NCBI RefSeq assembly: GCF_051020975.1
Contig: NC_135036.1
Location: 9,920,001-9,984,000, forward strand
DNA length: 64,000 bases
Source of the DNA: Osmia lignaria lignaria
Taxonomy: Eukaryota > Arthropoda > Insecta > Hymenoptera > Megachilidae
Direction: 5' to 3'
Within the stretch, counting starts at the first letter, position 1, and the number at the start of each line of letters is the position of its first letter. Positions 1 through 10,669 of the stretch are shown here, piece by piece. The position numbers and the translations under genes were made by a program. Under the pieces are notes generated by a model. The model was given only the letters and a program-made list of their open reading frames with translations. It was not told where the DNA came from and searched no databases.

Positions 1-1896
1 ATTTTCTCCCTTCGGGGCAAAAATCGTCGCGAAGATGCAATTTGTTTTCCCGTCAATCGTTTCTTTTCCTCCTTGTTCGGTCGTCGAACGAAAGGCACCG
101 CTTTGTGCCGATCGAGCAGAAGTAGAAAAATCGAATCGGTTAATTAACGATTGATAGAGAAGTGGAAACGTTTGAAGGCTGTTCAACTACTCGATAAAAG
201 TCGAAGAGAAACGGATGCTTGTACAATACGCGTTTTCTTCTTTGACTGCTACACTGAATCGCTTGATTCTTCTCTTTTCAGTTCGATTTAATCGGATACC
301 TTCGATTTTACCTTCAACCTTCTTCACTCTTAATAGATTTGAATCTTCTGTATTAGTCAGCTTGTAATTAACTTCATCTTTGTTTTTTTTTCGTTCTTTT
401 CTTTTCCCTTGCACAGAAACGGATTAAAATTGTCGAGTTTCTGCAGCGGTTCGTTACGATGTTTTGCAAATGTCTCTTAATTATACGAATCTTTCGAAGT
501 AATTGATTGAAACGGATAGTTGGACAGATATTTACGACTCGACAGTCAGCTGGAACGTTACAGTTTGCAGGAATTGGATTTAGGCTAGAAAGAGGATCTC
601 TGAGAACGGCAATTTCTTATTCTTCCGTCTTTCTATTCGTGATCAAACGGTCAGGTTCGCGAGCTTTCTCCGACCACGTTTTTACCTGCGAAAAATCCGG
701 CTACGGTGAAAATGAACGCACTCCCTCGTGCATCACGCGGAGCTCCGATCGATTGTTATTCACCTGAATCGAATTTGCATTATCCGCTCCTATCCGTGTG
801 ATTTCCTTTTTTTTTTCTATTTTATTTTTACGTTTCCGCAGTCGAAAGCTGGCGCAAGATAAAACCGGTCAAAATTAAAATTTCAGCAAGAAATGAAACT
901 AGTCGTCGAAGAATTTATTAAAACTTAAATAATAAAATACATTATTCCCTTTGTTGTTTTTATTCCAAAAGCGGGTTTAGGTTTTAGGATCGATTCCGTA
1001 ATAGAAACCAGGCGTTACCGAGAAAAATCGGATCGTATCAAATTTAATGTCAAATGCAAATCAGAGATTCTCACGACTTTCCAACCGTTTCTTTTTTTTC
1101 CCTTTTCTTTTCTTTTATTTTCGTTCAATATTACTGCGAGAAGAAACGAAAGCGTACTCGCCATTTCTGAAATGTACACATTATTCCCGGGAGTGCGCCG
1201 CCGGAGACGCTGACCCACATAAGCATTTTTCCAATTCCGTTCGTGGCCGATAGAAAGCCGCGTGCACCGCGGCGACGACGGTGTTTGTAGAAAGTTCTCA
1301 ATATTATTTAGCATTCTCTCGGTTGGTCTGGCATTATTGCGGTGAAAATTGGCAAATAATAATCGTTGGACCCGCCAGTTTCTGCCAATGCGTTCACCCA
1401 GCTGCCGTTCGCGACCCCGTTGTTCGATATCGATCTTCAATTTTTTTTTATTTTTCATTTTTTTTTTTTTTTTTTTCATTTTCCATCCCTCTTTCACGAA
1501 CGAAACCGATTCATTATTCGCTCCCTCGAGTGAATCCTCGGCCGAATCGGACACACGAGTTTGCCGGGCAAATTGAAGCGGCCAGGATTAATGGAATTAC
1601 TAATTTTTACTCTTACCGCACGATCGCTTTTTCCTCTACCCTTTTTTTTCCCCCTCTCCCCCGCCATTGCCAGCTGCCGAGATAATTAGATTTATCCGGG
1701 TGTGCGAGCAGTTCCGAAGATTTCTTACCGTTCCGGGTGTTAGCGATATTAAAAATTCACTTGGTGTAATATATTTCTAATGTACCGATGGACAAGAAAG
1801 ATTTTCATAGTCGTATCAAAGGAAACCACCCTCGCGCGTTGAATAAATCTTTCCGGCTGTTGGCACCGCCTGATTAAAGTCGATCTTTCATTGCAG
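1..1896 (+). other. Intron of the BTB-psq gene (left edge)
   Basis: No coding exon is visible here. The stretch ends in a good acceptor (pyrimidine-rich tract then TTGCAG at 1891-1896) joined to an exon that starts at the very end of a BTB domain, so upstream BTB exons must lie left of the window. It holds AT-rich sequence with long T runs, for example near 1441-1478. The short open frames on both strands are low-complexity (Phe/Ser or Lys/Arg runs) and look spurious. Confidence 0.6.
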
Positions 1897-2169
1897 ACGA
1901 GATTGTCGTCTCTGTTGAAAACCGCGGAGGATCTGCACATCAAGGGTCTGGCAGAGGTGAGCTGGCGTAACGATTCCACGCAGAACGAAATGAGCAACAG
2001 CGGTCACAGTCCCGGCGCGGCAACGCCAGGCGTCGAGACGGTCCTCAGGGAAGGAGACGCCGTCGAGCCGCCACCCCCAAAACAGAAACGCAGAGGTCGT
2101 CCGCCTCTGGACGATCCACCCTCGGTTCACGATGTGTTCACACCGAAAATCACCTGCATCACCGGAAAT
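1897..2169 (+). CDS. BTB-psq gene, exon with BTB end and AT-hook
   Basis: This exon has 91 complete codons between acceptor TTGCAG and donor GTATGT at 2170. It encodes the last helix of the BTB domain, a Ser/Pro/Gly linker, a PPPPKQKRRGRPP basic AT-hook patch that could also act as a nuclear localisation signal, and a short acidic/aromatic segment ending CITGN. The start is fixed by the splice acceptor. The exon is phase 0 at both ends. Confidence 0.85.
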
Positions 2170-3929
2170 GTATGTCAATTATATGCAATTTATTTGTATA
2201 GATATTCGTACGAGATATTAGAGAAAAATTAATATAGTTCGTGGCTCTCGGGGTAGTATTTTTTATTTTATCATCAATAATGTTTCGGTTATATCGAAAG
2301 TTAGTATCTTCAGGGTTATACAGTAAGTAATACAGTAAGTTAGGATATTACATCGATTGCATTCGACGCTCGTCAGAGGCACATTTCCTCCCTGCGACGT
2401 GTCCAGTTAAAATCTGTTCGATTTCCCAGGAGGAAATGATGAGCGAGGGCGGTGACCATGAAAGTTGGGACGACGAGATGATGATGAACGAGAATAACGA
2501 AACGCCACTGCCGGTGGTAAGACATTTATCTCTTAAATCGCGAATCGTTTAAAAAGTCCGTTTCAATTAACCAGCTTCCGTCACGTTTTCCAGCTATCAT
2601 ACATGTCCAAAGACGAGAACATATCCGACCAGGAAAAGAAAGGTAGGCTATGGATTGAAAATCTGAATTGTACTTTTAAAATGATATTTCTGAAATTTTC
2701 CAAGAAAGGAATAGTGGAATATCGGAAATGGAATTGGGTTTCGGACAATGTTATTGAACCTTATCGAATATTAGGGTACGTAGATATAGGCGCGAAGAAT
2801 GTAACACGGTTCGATTTTGCTGCAGCGCCTACCACTCCCTCGAATTCCAACGCCACGAACCTATCGATCCCCGAGCAATTCCGAGACGTCGTGAAGATGA
2901 ACGATTACCTGACGACAGGACGCCGCCAAGAGTTCTGGGAGGAGCCGTTCACGCGACGCGTTATGGATGCCATTAAGAGCAAAGAACTGGAAATGAAGAC
3001 TGCCGCCGAGATACTTGGCGTGTCCTACGGAACCCTCTATGGCAGATATCGCGACAGTTATGGTTGCCTTAAACATCCGTATAGGTAAATGGAAGAGACA
3101 CCACGAAATGCTTTTCTCCGTTCTTGATTGCCTTTTGTCGCGACCGGTTATTGCTGCATCCTTCGCGTTTTACGAGCACAGACCGAATCTTCCCTCGGCC
3201 GCGTCCCACTTTAACACGATTGTAACCCGCGTCTCTCACTTTATTCGTTAGTTGGGAATCTTCGTTTCGCTTCGAATTATCGTTCGATTTTTCCTCGCGA
3301 CGAACATCCCGACCCTGACTTTGGTTTTTTCGCAAACCGCGTTTGTTCGCAGAGTAAGGGATTTCTGGTCCGAGCCAGGCCCAGCGGAGGTGTTGGCGAA
3401 ATTACGAAGGAAAGAGATCACGTTGTTCCGCGCGGCCGAGTTCCTCAATGTGACCGTCCATACGTTGGCCACCTATCTGTCGACGCTTCAGGGTCCGGAC
3501 AGAATCTCGTTGGCCGGTGATCTGAGCGTCGCGGCCAGCACGGTTGACGGTAACAACGAGGCAATGGAGAACAACGATTCGATGAACGACATCCTGCAGA
3601 AGATCAACGCGAACGTCGCTACGACCACAGGGACACCGACCACATCGACACCGATCAAAAGGGAGGGCGGTGGTTACATCGAGGTACCTACACCGGTACC
3701 AAAAGCTGCCACCTCTGTGCTGGAGAACAATCCTGACATAACGATCGTCAAGACGGAGAACATGCCTCGTAAACGGGAATACACGAAAGTCTCCAACACG
3801 GAGAACAACAACGCGAAGCTGATGAGCGGAGGCGCGGTTAGCGAGGTTACGCAACAGCAGCAGCAACAACAGCAACAGCCAAAGATCACCGATCCGTTGT
3901 CGTTAAACAACGACAACAGCAAACCCTAA
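1897..3929 (+). CDS. BTB/AT-hook/double-psq transcription factor, C-terminal part (5 exons, 5'-partial)
   Basis: Joined exons 1897-2169, 2430-2516, 2594-2642, 2826-3084 and 3353-3929 give 415 in-phase codons ending in TAA (414 residues). The first residues (SLLKTAEDLHIKGLAEV) are the typical C-terminal helix of an insect BTB/POZ domain. An AT-hook-like motif, KRRGRPP, follows at about residue 64 of this part. Two consecutive pipsqueak-type helix-turn-helix segments follow at about residues 173-222 (AAEILGVSYGTLYGRYRD) and 224-269 (FRAAEFLNVTVHTLATYL). The tail is Thr/Asn/Gln-rich with a run of nine Gln and two sumoylation-like sites (IKRE, VKTE). The family is nuclear and binds DNA, with the BTB domain mediating dimerisation. 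Relatives include ribbon, jim lovell, bric-a-brac and pipsqueak, but I cannot say which is the ortholog, so no symbol is given. Every junction has GT and AG. The 5' end is missing only because it lies outside the window. Confidence 0.88.
2430..2516 (+). CDS. BTB-psq gene, small acidic exon
   Basis: This exon has 29 codons after acceptor TTTCCCAG and before donor GTAAGA. The peptide is strongly acidic and Met-rich (EEMMSEGGDHESWDDEMMM), suggesting a linker or activation-type segment. It is phase 0 at both ends, so skipping it would keep the frame. Confidence 0.8.
2594..2642 (+). CDS. BTB-psq gene, 49-nt microexon
   Basis: It encodes LSYMSKDENISDQEKK plus one base of the next codon, between acceptor TTTTCCAG and donor GTAGGC. 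The following 183-nt intron has no in-frame stop, so this exon and the next one also read as one continuous open frame (see findings). Confidence 0.78.
2826..3084 (+). CDS. BTB-psq gene, first psq domain exon
   Basis: This exon lies between acceptor TTGCTGCAG and donor GTAAAT. It encodes a Ser/Thr/Asn linker and then the first psq-type helix-turn-helix (EFWEEPFTRRVMDAIKS, then AAEILGVSYGTLYGRYRD). The last codon (Arg) is split 2+1 with the next exon. Reading on into the intron meets TAA at once (tat agg taa), which would leave a protein with one psq domain only. Confidence 0.87.
3353..3929 (+). CDS. BTB-psq gene, terminal exon with second psq domain and polyQ
   Basis: It starts after acceptor GTTCGCAG and ends at TAA 3927-3929. 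It opens with VRDFWSEPGPAEVLAKLRRK and the second helix-turn-helix (EITLFRAAEFLNVTV). A long, probably disordered Thr/Asn/Pro-rich tail follows, with IKREGG, VKTENMPRKRE (sumoylation-like ψKxE plus a basic patch) and a glutamine run near 3852-3878. No zinc finger is present, so this isoform's DNA contact should come from the psq pair and the AT-hook. Confidence 0.87.
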
Positions 3930-4308
3930 CTATTCAGGCCTTATCTGCAACCGGCGACTCCCCGTGCACCGAGCGCTAGCTACAGATCCGACCTATGCCC
4001 GCGCATATTCTGTTCGAACGTGTTTACCCGCTTTCTCACCAATTTCCATTTGAAATAGAAGGTGGTATCACGTGTTGTCCGGGGTAGAAATTCTCGTCAC
4101 CGTCAGCCAGAGCCCCTCGCTACCTGCCGAGATACCTTTAGACAATCTCGCGTCGAACATCGTCCCGTGGCATTGGCTGAATCGTTGCATCGAGACCAGA
4201 GGATGAAACGTCGCCGTGACGAGTAACCGGTGAATGATCTAGAGGCTGATAACCCACACGAGGACACTCAGCGTCGGTACTTTGACGTTGCGCTGTGTCG
4301 AATCCAGG

Positions 4309-4314
4309 AATAAA
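4309..4314 (+). terminator. First AATAAA poly(A) signal after the BTB-psq stop
   Basis: This is the first exact AATAAA downstream of the stop codon. It is followed by an A/G-rich then mixed tract. It would give a 3' UTR of about 400 nt. Whether it is used cannot be told from sequence alone. Confidence 0.3.
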
Positions 4315-5802
4315 GAAAAAGGGAGGGGTGATCCGTTCATTCCGATCGGTGCCTTTGGATCCGCCTGGATTCTCCCGTTGCGCCACCACCGATTCATCGT
4401 CGGTCGTGTTGAACCACATACAGGAACAGAGAGATAGAGTGCGTTTGTCCGAGCTATAGAGAACAACTCCTTCGTAATGTTAGTACCTAGCGATATACGG
4501 TTCTTCGTTACTTCAAAATTGGTTCGCTTGATCCGAAACGAAACAGTGACTAAAATTAAGTGGCAAAAAAAGAAAGGAAGAAGAAATCATGATGGATGAA
4601 GAGGATGAAGAGAAATCGTGTGTAATAAAAAAAAAAAAAACAGTTCAATCGAAGTTCCTTTTGAATAACGATGTAGGGTGTATCGCGAAAAGAATGCCTA
4701 GACTATTTTCTGCCGCATGTGTCTGTATGGTAGCACGTAAAAAGCGACAATATTATTCACCCGTAGACCCATGGGTATAGTGATCCCAGAGTGACAAGTC
4801 CTTCGAGAGATAGATGTTTCTCGTGCGATCGTCGTTTTTAAACAAACAAAGAAATAAACAAAAACTTGCACTTCTGCAAACGGTTCGAGCGTATTAGGGA
4901 CGTTTTACGCACGCGTTCGCCGACGAGATTATTAATTTGTACTGTATATCTATTATTCGTTTATTTTTTTTTTTTTTTATCGTGGCACGCTTTGCCAGTG
5001 TCGTAGGATGTTCTCGCGAGGAATCTTTAAACCGAATCACTTTTGTGAATCATACGTGAAACGTTCAAATTTTTGGATTCTACGCGCGAACAGAAAGAAG
5101 GAACGGTACAATTTTATGTTCTTCTTATTTTCTTTCTTCACGCTCACTGTCTTTATCTCTTTTTCTTCTGTGTTTATTGCACGTAGAGATATATATATAT
5201 GTATATACACGCATAAACGTCCATTGTAAATATTGGTGTAATAGTAAGACCTAAAAAGGGGGAAAAAAAAAATGAAAAAAGTTGATCTTATTTATCGCGA
5301 AACGCGCGCGCGCCTTTAATCGATATTTTAAATGAGAAAGAAACGAAGGAGGAGCATGTGCTTTTTTTTTATAACGTCGTGCAATTGCGTTCGGGTCTTT
5401 TGCTTGTAAATTTGATAGGCAACCGAGGGAAAACGGAAAAAGGGAAAAGAAAGAAAAGGTATCCTTGCGATTTTCCGCAACTTTTAAGTTGTCTCTCGAA
5501 AATGAAAAAAAAAAATGAAGAAGAAGGCGAGAGGAGATTCCGTACGTGCGTTACAATTTAATTTAAACCGTACTCCAGGAAGCACTGTTTCTTTTATTTT
5601 TCGTTATATATATATATTTTTTTTCTTTTTTTTGACTGGAACAAATATGAGTATTCCTGTTCGCTGAAGAAGAATGACAAAGCAAAAAGGAAGAAAAAAC
5701 CCACTAAGTAAGAAGAACTAATAGTATAGTAGAGGTATTCACGATATTGATATTTTTCGACGATATAAGGACTTAGTTACGTTTGAGAGAACTCATATTG
5801 CG

Positions 5803-5838
5803 CGCGAGAGAGAGAGAGCGAAAGAGAGAGAGAGAGAA
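5803..5838. repeat. (GA)n microsatellite
   Basis: Interrupted GA dinucleotide run in two blocks separated by GCGAAA. It is a potential GAGA-factor-type sequence, but simple repeats are common in this region. Confidence 0.8.
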
Positions 5839-7322
5839 GGGGGTACTTGTACAGTAATCTGAGGTACGCGTAATTATTAAAATAACAGACAAGAGAAGAA
5901 CGAATCTTCGACGAAAGAGGATGGGAATGGTAATGTTGAATGGAAGTGTGTTGTACATACAAAAAACCGTAGATTATAATAGAATGGTGGAGTGTGTGAA
6001 AAAAAAAAAAACGCGAAAACACTGAGAATGTTATATATATATATATAGATATATATATCTATACATACTATACATATTCCTTATTCTCTAGAGGAAATTC
6101 TAAAATCGACTGACAATGATAAAAAAAAAAAGATGACGTTTAACAAACGATAAATTGCTCCGCGTGCAAGTGCAAGAGATAGCGTTGTACGTTTAAAGCG
6201 CGGAGTCGAGTAGTATTTTCTTGGAAGAAAAAAAAAAAACAAATTGTAATCTATTTTGCGTTATACGGTTATTTCTTATTTTTTTGTTAATAAGCGAATG
6301 TATCGTTTTTTAGGCCGTCAGACCCAGAAGAACCGGAGGATCTCTCTCTTGATTACTTTACGAGTGCTCTGTACCGACCACTTTTTATTTTTTACCACGT
6401 ATAAGTAATATCATTTTATTGCGATAACTTTGCACCGTTCAATGTAATGTACGTTTTCTTTATTTTTATTTTTAATTCGTGGACTATTCGAACGCCATCG
6501 AGAATGTAGATCTGTTTTTCATCTAATTATTTTTTTTTTTTTTCACTTCGTTTAATTTAACCATCGTCAAATTTACCATTGTGTCTCATCGAACATATTT
6601 TTGTATTAAGACTCTAGTAGCTTTTTCTTCCTCGTTCATTATCATTATTATTATTAGTTTCTTATCTCTTTTATTTTTTTTTTTTTTTTCGTTTTAAGTA
6701 AAATAAGACTAAGACATACCAAATGAGAAATGTAAGGACAAGTTTTTGTTAGGTTAGTACTAAATATCGCATATCAAGAACGCAAGAATACAAAAATGCG
6801 GCTGAAGCACTCTTGTATTTGCCTATGCATGTCCCGGTGTTAAACGTGGCCGGGACGCACGAGGAGACCACTTTTACTCTAGCAAGAGTATACGACTAGA
6901 AGTATTAATATTTAATATTAATAATCAACGCGGATTGTCCAGAATGGATGGTCATGTTTTTGAGGATCAAACGTCGAGCCACATTGAACAAAAAAAAAAA
7001 GAAAAAAAAAGAAAGAACAAACAAATAAGAATGAATGAAAAAGAATTCAGTTTTCCTATTTCTCGGTACTTTGTTTTCGTTTTCTTTTTTTTTTTTTTTT
7101 TTAAATTATTAATCGGCTATTGATCCTTGGAAAATTTCCTACTTCTTCTTTACCGTCCATAAGGACACCAAGTTACAACGCGTGTAGCCTATTATTTTTT
7201 TCTCCCATTTTCCTTTTATAACGCCTCTTTTATCTGAGACACGATGATTGTTTTTTTTTTTTTTTTTAAACCTTCTTCGCAAGAGTACAAATCACAACGG
7301 TGGAATTTTTTTTTTTTTTTTG

Positions 7323-7392
7323 TTAACCCTCTCGGTGCCGCGGACATCAGCGTCGAGAAGTGTTCTTCCGTCTCCGGTACTGAAAGGGTTAA
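7323..7392. mobile_element. 70-bp TTAA-bounded inverted repeat (piggyBac-like mini-MITE)
   Basis: It starts TTAACCCTCTCGGTGCCG. Its reverse complement starts TTAACCCTTTCAGTACCG, 15 of 18 positions identical. TTAA at both ends followed by CCCT is the known terminus style of piggyBac superfamily elements. There is no coding capacity. The same end sequence recurs at 7482 and 8527. Confidence 0.55.
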
Positions 7393-7664
7393 CGGTTATC
7401 ATCGAGACGATTAAACGAAGTTGTCGTTTCAGTTTGTTTCTTTTTTATGCGCTTCGTTTTCTCTAGTTTCTTATATTATTTTTAACCCTTTCGGTACGAC
7501 GGCACGTTAATCGCAGTGGCCGAGAACCAACATACTTAAACTTTCAGAATTACGACACGATAGGAAATTATTATCGAATATATTTGTTACAGCAGTTTAT
7601 ATATTGCAACAGTTGTCAAGCGGAAATGCATATCTGAATGTAGCCACTGTAATCACCGCTCAGA

Positions 7665-7809
7665 CATACAAGGTGTCCCGTTATTCTATAACCATTGATG
7701 ATATAAAAGAATTTTTACGATAAAATAAGGATAAATGTTTTTTGAAAACGAATCCTTTTTTATGTTATTATTTTTAGAGACTGTTACTTCAACGTAGACA
7801 CCCTGTATG
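7665..7809. mobile_element. 145-bp short inverted-repeat element
   Basis: The ends CATACAAGGTGTC and CATACAGGGTGTC (reverse complement at 7797-7809) match at 12 of 13 positions. The interior is AT-rich with no open frame. The terminal phrase resembles those of small arthropod DNA transposons, but I cannot assign a superfamily. Confidence 0.4.
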
Positions 7810-8216
7810 CGAGGGTTAATTATTTATAATATAATAAAAATTCGACACAGAGTTCGTTTGCTGATTGCGTACAGCTAGGAACATAGATGGTTTTTCTCCA
7901 GTTAGGGAAACGTAGGGAGAGAAGAGAAAAAACGAGCGGTGAAATACTTCTTTATAACGCACGACGGATGCTGGAGCAATCTTTTATATTAAATTTTTAT
8001 TTATTGAATATTTTAATTTTTTAAATTGTACTAATACAGAATAATCGAAAGGAAAATATATGTTTATTGTATAATTATTATTCTTCTCTTATACAATATA
8101 AAACCTACAATTTCCTTTTGGATTATCACGGTATCACTGAAGTCTTACAATCTCAACTTGGTGTAAAATAGATTGAAAGATTGGACCTTGTATGGGCCAG
8201 TATCCGCCGTACGAGG

Positions 8217-8286
8217 ATAACACCTTTAATCCCGAACTGATCGAATGCATGAAGTAATATTACCTCATTGGGGTTGAAGGTGTTAT
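8217..8286. repeat. 70-bp stem-loop inverted repeat
   Basis: ATAACACCTTTAATCCC at the left pairs with its near reverse complement at 8270-8286 (15 of 17). It may be a MITE remnant or the core of a foldback element. There is no coding content. Confidence 0.45.
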
Positions 8287-8310
8287 TAGAGGGGAACTTA
8301 CGTGCACCTG

Positions 8311-8427
8311 ATTGTACAGTCGCGTGCATAGATGGCTTCCTTCAGTTAGGAAAAATTGTCAGAAGAGGAGTTATAAAGAAAACCATCCCCTTATAGAGAA
8401 AACCATCTATGCTCGCGACTATACAAT
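8311..8427. mobile_element. 117-bp MITE with 25-bp terminal inverted repeats
   Basis: The first 25 bases match the reverse complement of the last 25 at 23 positions. The shared core is CATAGATGG and the ends begin ATTGTA. A related single end lies at about 7869-7911 (same CATAGATGG and CAGTTAGG words), suggesting a family with several copies. The ends could suit a Tc1/mariner-type MITE, but no clear TA target-site duplication was established. Confidence 0.55.
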
Positions 8428-10119
8428 TATAGAAACTTAGTGACAAGAAATGCTGCCATTGTAAATCGTGAAAGCATCAATGGCCATCGACCGTGGTGTC
8501 CGATAATGATCGTACCGAAAGGGTTAACGAAGAGATGGCGCGTATGCGAAACCGTACGTCTCAAAGACTGATGGCCATTCATTTGGAGGTTCTTTTGTAA
8601 TCGTAATCTCACACCGTGCGGTGATACGTCGACGATCACCCACGGTAAATCGACATTGTACGAGAAGACAGGACAAGACTAGCCTATTATTGGCGAACGA
8701 TGATTTTGCCCGGTTCGTCCGCCGTGCGGGGCATCGTGCGATGAGACTAATACGAAAAAAAAAGAAAAGAAAAGTAAAGAAAAAAAAAAAAAAAGAAAAA
8801 CAAAAAAACAAAAACTCGATATCATAATTATGTGTCGTTTGATATAAAACGAAGTAACGAGTATAGTATGTATCATCGTTTTATACACAACCTAATTATA
8901 TCTACGTACACTATGTACATTCCTAGTATACACTGTGTCACGTACACAAACATACACGTACACAAAACACAAGACGAATGATAAAGAAATGCATGGACCT
9001 ATTGTGTACGTGTACGCGCGCTAAGACGACGCGTGGTAAATTCGCGCGTGTACATACGAATGAACGCGCGCGCTGGGGACACATACACATATAAATATAT
9101 TCATAATAATTATTATACATATACATATAAATATATATATATATCTATTCCAAAACGGACCATCGCGACATCGACGTACGAAGATCATTCAAAGAAAAAA
9201 GAAAAAAAGAAAGATACAATACAAATGGGATAGAAGAAAAAGGGGGGAGGGGGGAGAAGTACGATGAGGAAATCCTGATTGACGATACGGGCGTAATTAA
9301 TTAATAATACAGTGAAACTTCATTTATAATGAAACAGGTTCAATTAGTTCCTTGCATTGCGATTGATTTTTCTACCGATCAAAGAAACTGAATAACTGTA
9401 GATTACTTTAATGTTTATACCGATTTCGCATTTGTTTAGTTCAATTCCATTTCTTTTTTTTTTTAAATTTTATTTTACGTACTAATTCCAATTTGAAAAC
9501 TCATAAAAGCTTTCAAACATAATTCCCTCGGTAATCCTTTTTTCAATAAATAAATGAAGTTCTACTGTAATCGTCGTTGATTTAAATAAACGAGCATTAA
9601 AAATTTCATTGTTGGGTGAACAGCATCGCCATTGTCAGTGTCTCATGTATAACGAACGCAATCGAGTCTGTCAATTTTTCAGATACGCGGAAACCTCCGT
9701 TCAGGGGGTAGGTGTATACGTATACAAAATACGAAGAACAATGTAATAAAAAGAAAAATGATAAAAAAAAAAAAGATAAGAAAGATACGCGCATGTATAG
9801 CAAAAGAGGTTGTTACACTTGAGCACAATAGAAGAGAACAAAGTATAACGAGTAATGAATATAGTTTTACACGAAGGCTTTATCGCCCGTTTAGTTTTAT
9901 ACCTGAGACACGAAGAAAAGGCTGAAACGGTTAGGTGATAAAGAAAAGCAACAAACAAACAAGCAAACAAAACAAATCAATTTCGAAGTCCTTCTTATTC
10001 TTTGTTCTCGTCCTTTCTCTCTTTTCCACTCTAGAAGAGATCCGATTTTTATTTGACTTTTATAAATGGCAAATCATCGTACGTTCATTCATTTCATTCA
10101 AACTTTTTACTAATTTTAT

Positions 10120-10498
10120 TTAACACGTTGACTGACGCAGCAAAGATAACCGTGTCAAGATAATATGGATCATTAAGGATATTAACACCTTATCTTCCGT
10201 TAGCGAATTAAATGGATAAGCACTATAGCTTTATAACTTAACAGTAATTAATTGGAAGGAATAATCTTTATATAATATTAAAGGCCAGTTTCTTATCGCA
10301 AATTGGTACAGGGAGTAGTAATATAAGTACTTGACCCTTGAATAAACATTTAATGAATACCAAAATTTTAATACACAACCACTGCCATCAAAAAGTCCAT
10401 TAATGGCCTTCCGGACGGTATGGTGTTAAATCAAGTAAAATTTATTAATTTTCTTTTGACATAATTCAATTCTTCAGCTGTTCCAGTCAACGTGTTAA
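10120..10498. mobile_element. 379-bp TTAA-bounded MITE, piggyBac-like
   Basis: Both ends begin TTAACACGTTGACTG when read inward (15 of 15 identical), and TTAA is the target word expected for the piggyBac superfamily. The AT-rich interior has no transposase frame, so it would depend on an enzyme encoded elsewhere. Confidence 0.65.
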
Positions 10499-10499
10499 C

Positions 10500-10669
10500 T
10501 TCAACCCTCGTATGACGAACAACTAAGGCAATCTTAATTTACTTTTTACTTCCCGGATTTTAGACTATTCCTTTTGATATCAATGTATAGAAGTATTTTG
10601 TTTAAAAATTTGTACGCTTGATTTTAATTAAATCGTCACGATTGACCTGGCTCGTCGTTCGAGGGTTAA
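10500..10669. mobile_element. 170-bp inverted-repeat element next to the previous MITE
   Basis: The left end AACCCTCGTATGACGAAC resembles the reverse complement of the right end, AACCCTCGAACGACGAGC. The right end carries TTAA, while the left has TTCAA or may share the TTAA at 10495-10498. It probably inserted directly against the preceding element. Partial decay makes the left boundary uncertain. Confidence 0.4.

Larger units (their letters stand above)
7482..8527. mobile_element. TTAA-bounded non-autonomous element with nested insertions
   Basis: The left end reads TTAACCCTTTCGGTACGA and the right end is its exact 18-bp reverse complement. It spans 1,046 bp without an open frame for a transposase. 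The interior holds at least three smaller inverted-repeat structures (7665-7809, 8217-8286, 8311-8427), so the original element was probably much shorter. An internal CGAGGGTTAA at 7810-7819 could instead be the right end of a 338-bp element starting at 7482. Confidence 0.5.

Noticed and set aside
1015..1685. Overlapping ORFs with long Phe or Lys runs
   Set aside because: They are translations of T or A homopolymers inside an intron.
9236..9258. G-quadruplex
   Set aside because: Only two long G runs separated by one A. Four separate tracts are not present.
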